Part shown: positions 59,331-64,000 of the stretch, in pieces | Position numbering within the stretch: the first letter of the stretch is position 1 | Layout: every line of letters begins with the position of its first letter | Translations under genes and position numbers: made by a program | Assembly: GCF_003473485.1 (NCBI RefSeq) | Contig: NC_053042.1 | Location: 42,629,262-42,693,261 of the forward strand | Reading direction: 5' to 3' | DNA from: Medicago truncatula | Lineage: Eukaryota; Streptophyta; Magnoliopsida; Fabales; Fabaceae | DNA: 64,000 bases | The notes under the pieces: model-generated | Seen by the model: the letters and a program-made list of their open reading frames with translations, nothing else | Databases searched by the model: none | Told to the model about the DNA's origin: nothing

Positions 59331-60161
59331 ATATATTTTAGAGAGAGATTCTTCATGTTCTCTCTAAATTCTATTTTTCCTTCCCTCATCTAAGAAGATG
59401 GTTTTATGTCATTTTTTAATTTAGAATCAATCAATCATATGCATTTTTTGGTCATAAAAATCCGTATAGTTTATCATTTTCAGCTTCCTCATTTTATCCA
59501 TATCTTGATATATATGCCCTTGGGACTGAAATTGGCCTAAAAGTCATTTTGGCTCCTCTTTAGGTGGTCTATAATTCAGGCTCAATAGGAAATATGTACA
59601 TTTAGGCCCAAAAATATCATACTTTAAAGAATTATAAAATTTATTTCTTATTGATTTAAATTATTAAAAATAATTTCTATGAATACAATAATGGTGATGA
59701 CTGGTTTCTAATTTTTTCTTATTGGTCGCTATATCTTCCAATATTCCGTTCTATATATATTGATAAATTATTAGTCTCCTTATCTCCTAATTTTGTATTC
59801 CTAAATTACGCAGGCAAATCATGCAATGAGAGTGGAATGTTAGAATTATTTGATTTTAAAACTTCAATTATAATCCAAAAAATTCAGGGAAAAAGTAAAT
59901 AAAAGTGAATTAGTTTCATTATATTAAATTTCAATTATAGTTCAATAGTTTACCAAGTCAACCTGTCTCTTTCTATATATGCATGTAACCTTGTGTAAGG
60001 TTCTAAGTATGTGTACGGACGACAATTACTGATAAGAATACCAACCTTTTAGGTTACTATTATTATGCAAAATATAATGAGAGCCTATGATTAATAACTG
60101 AAAAAAGTGTCAAAATTTGTGTGGAAATTCTGTTTCCACCTACAAAAATTAAACTCGACCC

Positions 60162-60169
60162 TTATAAAC
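60162..60169 (+). promoter_or_regulatory. TATA box of PMEI copy 2
   Basis: TTATAAAC lies 80 bases before the start codon, in a 20-base stretch (ATAAACAAGAGTCATATGTT) that copy 1 lacks: copy 1 reads ACCCTT/ACAACCTGAG across the same point. So only copy 2 has a proper TATA box. Confidence 0.55.
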
Positions 60170-60245
60170 AAGAGTCATATGTTACAACCTGAGTTTTACG
60201 GTCTCCATTTGTCTCTCCTCTTTGAATATTTTTCGAAGAGAAGAG

Positions 60246-60986
60246 ATGATGGATTTCAATAAAAGCCTCCTTATCATCCTATCCTTCTCTTCTCTTCTTA
60301 TATTTTCCAATGCCGTCCCATCAACTCGCATTGATGATTCCATTTCCACAACTGTCCCAACCCCAACCCCTTCAAGCGAAGTTATTGATTACATTGTCCC
60401 AGAGCAAACAGACTTTGGTCTCAATATGCCAGAGAATTCCGCTTCTCCAGATGATTTCGTTTTTCGATTAGAGGATCCAAACTTGCTAGGAACTGTTTCA
60501 GAAGACATTGCCAAGAATGCCGATCCTGAGATCGTAAAATTATGTGTCGACGGAGAAAGTCCATCTCTTTGTGCTGCAACTATTTCATCACTCTTGAAAG
60601 GTCCTTTTGACCCCCTCAAGGCACTTGAGATTGAGGTTGATCTCACCCTCCAACAAGCCAAGAGTGTAGCTGCTATCATTACAGAGTTGCTTAAAGACCC
60701 TAGTACCGACAAAAAAGCAGTCAAGGCTCTCGAGATATGCCAAACACAATACAAATCAATGCTGGATGCAATCAATGAGACAGTTGAGTTACTTGGACAA
60801 CACAATGTCGTGGACTCTTTTTACAAGTTCAGTTCTGTGATATCATACAAAACTACATGTGAGGATGCTTTTGTGAAATCTCCTGGAGTTGAAATGCCAT
60901 TTTCTCGGGATTCAAGTACTCTATTTGATTTGGGTGGTAATTGTTTGGGCATCATGAACACTTTAGTTAATAACCACAAGATTTAA
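60246..60986 (+). CDS. Plant invertase/pectin methylesterase inhibitor (PMEI), copy 2
   Basis: One exon. I start at ATG 60246 (MMDFNKSLLIILSFSSLLIF), or 60249 (aligned with copy 1); the earlier in-frame ATG at 60222 would put acidic and charged residues before the signal peptide and lies in sequence that is 5' UTR in copy 1. Protein length 246 (or 245). Order is as in copy 1: signal peptide, Thr/Pro/Ser linker (STTVPTPTPSSEVIDYIVPE), PMEI domain with IVKLCVDGESPSLCAATI, LEICQTQY, KTTCEDAF and GNCLGIM. The last 75 residues are almost identical to copy 1 while the linker differs strongly. Secreted inhibitor of pectin methylesterase or invertase; partner unknown. Confidence 0.88.
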   Translation: MMDFNKSLLIILSFSSLLIFSNAVPSTRIDDSISTTVPTPTPSSEVIDYIVPEQTDFGLNMPENSASPDDFVFRLEDPNLLGTVSEDIAKNADPEIVKLCVDGESPSLCAATISSLLKGPFDPLKALEIEVDLTLQQAKSVAAIITELLKDPSTDKKAVKALEICQTQYKSMLDAINETVELLGQHNVVDSFYKFSSVISYKTTCEDAFVKSPGVEMPFSRDSSTLFDLGGNCLGIMNTLVNNHKI

Positions 60987-61200
60987 ATAAATTAGTTCAT
61001 GAAATGGGAGAGCATGGCATGGGAGGGAGAAGGAGGTGGTGACTGGTGAGGCTATATCTCATTAGTAACACTATGTTATGTACCCTTTTCATATTGTTAT
61101 GCAATACGATGATATTATCATAATATGTATATTGATGACTAATATACATCGGAAATGATAAAGTTCCCGAAAAAATTAATATAGATGCCTATACTATGAT

Positions 61201-61599
61201 TGCAAGTTCAAGGATCTTAATTAGGGTAGAGTATGTATGTTTTGCAAAAATGGATAACGCATTCCCATTAAAATTTGGAAACAATTTAGATAAATAACAT
61301 AATTTAAATATGTGGTTAATTATGTTGAGTAAAAAGTTAATGAATATTATATGAATAACTAGTGTTTGAACTGGCATTTTGTGTCCATTTGTTTGTTTTT
61401 TTATTATTGCATTAATACATGAACAAATTATATTTATCTTTTTCAATACACATATAATATAATAAATATAATATAGATTTTTATCTTTTTGAATGACACA
61501 AAAATCTAACATTTTTATATGTAAATTTGTTTAAAGGTATAGTTGAAAGTGAAAAAGTGAACACAAAACTATGTATTTTTTCAATATATAGTATCAATG
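61201..61599. other. Intergenic, no gene seen
   Basis: AT-rich DNA after PMEI unit 2; a minus-strand frame at 61189-61512 has a run of Ile/Asn-rich residues and no motif. Confidence 0.4.
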
Positions 61600-61715
61600 A
61601 CAATGATCATTGAAAAATTATACATAAGTGAAAAAGTTAAATTTTGAACTCGAATCATGACATCCGTCAAACAATTTCGACAATTATGATAGTTGAGCTA
61701 GTGCTTATGGACCAA
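61600..61715 (-). mobile_element. Degenerate SINE
   Basis: On the minus strand TAGCTCAACTATCAT (A-box-like, 61686-61700) and CATGATTCGAGTTC (B-box-like, 61646-61659) have tRNA-like spacing and resemble the complete SINE at 46670-46811. The tail is not clear. Confidence 0.45.
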
Positions 61716-61769
61716 CTCATTAAATAATTACTCGATACAATTAACCACAATATTTAATTTGATTATAAG

Positions 61770-62105
61770 GTAGTAGTCATTTTGATCCTTAAACGTGTAA
61801 CGAGTAGTCACAATAGTCCCTCATTGTATTGAAATTACAAAATAGTTCATGATTGTGCGCTTTATTAGTCAAAATAATTCTTAATGTCAAAATAGTCTCT
61901 CAATGCTGACATTAACTTATGAGGATTGATATGACAGTAAGTATATTGAGAGATTAATATGACAATATTAATGAAACATTTCAATGCCAAAGACTATTTT
62001 GATTAACGAAATGTACAATAAGACTATTTTGAAATTTTGATACACTTGAGTAATTGTTATGGCTATTCGTTACACATTCAGATACCAAATTCATTATTAC
62101 CCTTT
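61770..62105. mobile_element. MITE with about 80-base inverted ends
   Basis: Left GGTAGTAGTCATTTTGATCC...GTGTAACGAGTAGTCACAAT and inverted right GGTAATAATGAATTTGGTAT...GTGTAACGAATAGCCATAAC match along about 80 bases. The centre has mirrored 'cccaat-tga-gag' phrases. Non-coding. Confidence 0.7.
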
Positions 62106-62150
62106 GATTATTAATGAATATTAATATGAAAATGCTAACAAGTTCCCTTA

Positions 62151-62454
62151 GACCATCTCCGTATATTGAGAGTGTATTAACTATTTAAGACCCGGTGCCT
62201 ATTAGGTACCTCCAATGGGGGGAATCTTTTTCAGGGTCTTATAAGACCCGGAATCTTATTTAAGACTCATACTTTTAAGCGGGACTCGTACTCTTTTAAT
62301 ATTAAAAAATTAAAATATAATGATATAAAGTTATTAATAGTTTGAGTGATCGAGTGCTTATTAGGTACTACTATTAAAAAATTATAAATGAGTGATATGT
62401 ACACGTGAGACCCATTTAAGAACCCAAAAATGAGTGTCTCCATTGTGGGTGCTC
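62151..62454. mobile_element. Tourist-type MITE
   Basis: Flanked by TTA on both sides (62148-62150 and 62455-62457). Ends GACCATCTCCG and, inverted, GAGCACCCACAATGG. The interior has repeated 'taagacccgg' and 'tattaggtac' phrases. Related in type to 25600-25866. Confidence 0.65.
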
Positions 62455-62723
62455 TTAGGACATTGTTTAAGCATCTAAAAATAATACTTTTACATTGAAA
62501 ATTGTGTAATTATGACTTTTATATATGTTTGACTTGAATTTTCAAGACAAACTTCCCTTTTTGTTGGTTCCTTAAACAATGTCGTTAAAGGCACTCGTTA
62601 GCACGACCAATATTAATATAATAGGTAAACAAATTCTAACAAGTGCACTAATAACACTTTTAAAAGTTTAAATAATAAGATTTATGAAAAAAATAATCTT
62701 AATTAAAATGTTTAATTTTTTAA

Positions 62724-63190
62724 AGGCTTAAATGTTCTTTTGGTCCCTTGACTATTTAATTGGAATCGCTTTGGTCCCTTAACTAAAAAAAAGATTGTTT
62801 AAAGATTTTATGTTTTTTTTAGTCTCGTTTTGGTCCCTTCTGTTAGGTTTCCGTTAGTTTTAATAAAAAAACGTTAAGTGTGGACACGTGTCACCTTGTC
62901 ATTGGTTAACTCTGGACACGTGTCACTTTGTCATTGGCTTTGAGATTATTATTTAAAAATAAAAAATAAAAAAGTCAGAGCCAATTATAAGGTGACACGT
63001 GTCCAGGAGTTAACTTTTTTTTAAAACCCTAACGGAAACCTAACAGAAGAGACCAAAACGAGACTAAAAAAAAAACTTAAAATCCTCAAACAATCTTTTT
63101 TTTAGTTAAGAGACCAAGGTGATACCAATTAAATAAGGTGATACCAATTAAATAGTTAAGAGACCAAAAGAGCATTTAAGCGCTTTTTTT
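62724..63190. mobile_element. MITE with about 200-base inverted repeats
   Basis: Left GGCTTAAATGTTCTTTTGGT, CCCTTGACTATTTAATTGG; inverted right GCGCTTAAATGCTCTTTTGG, TCTCTTAACTATTTAATTGG. The pairing continues inwards through 'agattgtttaaa', 'gtctcgttttggtc', 'gttaggtttccgtta' and 'ggacacgtgtcac'. A 20-base direct repeat (GGTGATACCAATTAAATA) occurs near the right end. No frame. It stands just upstream of the snoRNA promoter. Confidence 0.82.
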
Positions 63191-63253
63191 AAATAAATAA
63201 ATTTCTTTATTTGGGATGAATTTGAAATAGAACATTCTAGTCTTCTAAAGAAA

Positions 63254-63285
63254 AGCCCAACAGATCTCTCTCTTTAAAACCCTAA
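63254..63285 (+). promoter_or_regulatory. snoRNA-type promoter: site II motif and telo-box
   Basis: AGCCCA (63254-63259, inverse of site II TGGGCT) is followed by AAACCCTAA (63277-63285), a perfect telo-box, with TAGGGTTT (63354-63361) after. Site II plus telo-box is the known promoter combination of plant snoRNA clusters and ribosomal protein genes. No TATA box. It should drive the two snoRNAs downstream. Confidence 0.6.
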
Positions 63286-63490
63286 CCCTCACATTCACAA
63301 TCGTAGAATAGTTAGCCGCAACATGGATCCTAGATAATTCCCGGATCGCTTTCTAGGGTTTTTCAATCACAATGCAAAGTTTGTTTTTTATTTTCATTGT
63401 TTATGTTTTATTTTAGTTTCTGGGTTGTTGTTTAATCTCTATGTTCCTTTTGTTCTAAACTTTTGATTTTTGATATCTGAAACACAAATT

Positions 63491-63588
63491 GGACTGTGAA
63501 GATTTCTGTGATAGGTCTCGTTCGTCGTAATTGGTCTTTTTCGACCTTGCCGACCATCCTGTTATATCACCACCCATATTCTGAGTCC
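63491..63588 (+). ncRNA. C/D-box snoRNA, candidate guide for 18S rRNA 2'-O-methylation
   Basis: Terminal stem GGACT (63491-63495) / AGTCC (63584-63588), C-box-like GTGAAGA (63496-63502, one mismatch to RTGATGA) and D box CTGA (63581-63584). The eleven bases CACCACCCATA (63568-63578) just before the D box are complementary to UAUGGGUGGUG in plant 18S rRNA (before the ...GUGCAUGGCCG motif), as I remember that sequence. Counting five back from the D box selects the U before GGGUGG, which is methylated in other eukaryotes. It is 260 bases upstream of U14 on the same strand, so one polycistronic precursor is likely. The imperfect C box is the weak point. Confidence 0.68.
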
Positions 63589-63785
63589 TTTCTTCATAAT
63601 CACAATTACTTATTTTTATTTGAAATTATAAATTTTTGTTGATTTTTCATTCTTATTTTTTAACTTTTTATAACTTTTGATATTGTTATTGTTATTGTTA
63701 TTTTTGTGTGCTACTTATTTTTCTTATGACGTAGTGCATGATTTTTATGCCAATTTTTGGATCATTTTCATATGGTCATATGATT

Positions 63786-63911
63786 ATTGTCTATGATGAT
63801 ATCTTGAAGGCTTGTTTCTCAAAACATTCGCAGTGGCCGCCTAAGAGCTTTCGCCTTCGCCAGGCTTGAGAGCTAGTGCTGTTTTATCCTTCCTTGGATG
63901 TCTGAGACAAT
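63786..63911 (+). ncRNA. U14: U14 snoRNA (C/D box)
   Basis: Terminal stem ATTGTC (63786-63791) / GACAAT (63906-63911), perfect C box ATGATGA (63793-63799) and D box CTGA (63902-63905). Domain A, CATTCGCAGT (63825-63834), is complementary to ACUGCGAAUG of 18S rRNA, and domain B, CCTTCCTTGGATGT (63888-63901), is complementary to ACAUCCAAGGAAGG of 18S. These two 18S-pairing domains, in this order and ending in GGATGTCTGA, define U14. About 126 bases, the size of plant U14. U14 is needed for 18S rRNA maturation (35S cleavage) and guides a 2'-O-methylation, in the nucleolus. It sits in a cluster with the C/D RNA at 63491-63588. Confidence 0.9.
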
Positions 63912-64000
63912 GTCTGTTTGAATATCTTGTGTTCATATTACACCGATTTGTCTTGTTTCTCTTGATTGGAGAAATTGTTTATTAGTAGTTAGCACAATTT

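Larger units (their letters stand above)
59454..61200 (+). repeat. PMEI tandem duplication, unit 2
   Basis: Second copy of the block that starts at 57180, including promoter, coding region and 3' flank (TGACTGGTGAGG, ATATTGATGACTAATATACA and 'ctatactatgattgcaagttca' in both). Confidence 0.85.

Noticed and set aside
60222-60245. Upstream start (MNIFRREE) for PMEI copy 2
   Set aside because: The same bases are 5' UTR in copy 1, and a charged extension before the signal peptide is unlikely.

Overview
The window looks like nuclear DNA from a legume, most likely Medicago truncatula or a close relative. It is strongly AT-rich, its genes carry short exons between ordinary GT-AG introns, and it is full of small transposable elements (Stowaway, Tourist, hAT and Mutator-like MITEs, tRNA-derived SINEs, a TRIM, RTE and L1-type LINE tails, Helitrons). 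The species call is inference; plant is certain and legume is likely.

Layout. 0.5-1.3 kb: a frameshifted WRN-like 3'-5' exonuclease gene. 4.8-8.5 kb (minus strand): a non-autonomous Helitron carrying two tandem B3-domain exons. 9.9-11.4 kb (minus): a three-exon group IIc WRKY gene close to WRKY23. 12-26 kb: no convincing gene, but many MITEs, SINE pieces and two Mutator-like elements. 26.3-33.7 kb (plus): an eight-exon membrane-anchored heme-binding (ethylbenzene-dehydrogenase-like) protein, with most of its longer introns invaded by transposons. 36.4-38.6 kb (minus): a mitochondrial P-type PPR gene whose 3' end is duplicated. 40.2-41.4 kb: an L1-type LINE tail. 42.5-45.0 kb (plus): an eight-exon D27-like carotenoid isomerase gene. 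45.4-46.2 kb: a second Mutator-like element. 46.9-49.4 kb: a solo LTR. 50.5-54.8 kb (plus): a receptor-like kinase. 55.0-57.1 kb: a second Helitron of the same family. 57.2-61.2 kb: a tandem pair of pectin methylesterase/invertase inhibitor (PMEI) genes. 63.25-63.91 kb: a promoter with a site II motif and telo-box, followed by two C/D-box snoRNA genes, the second recognisable as U14.

The protein genes are unrelated housekeeping, regulatory and cell-wall functions; no operon-like or cluster logic is visible apart from the PMEI tandem duplication. The most informative unlabelled structures are the snoRNA cluster at the right edge, the B3-carrying Helitron, the Mutator-like element with two divergent TATA boxes and a long hairpin, and the PMEI duplication in which only one copy has a TATA box. 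I found no CRISPR array, tRNA gene, rRNA gene or organelle insert, and nothing I would call an entirely new biological system.
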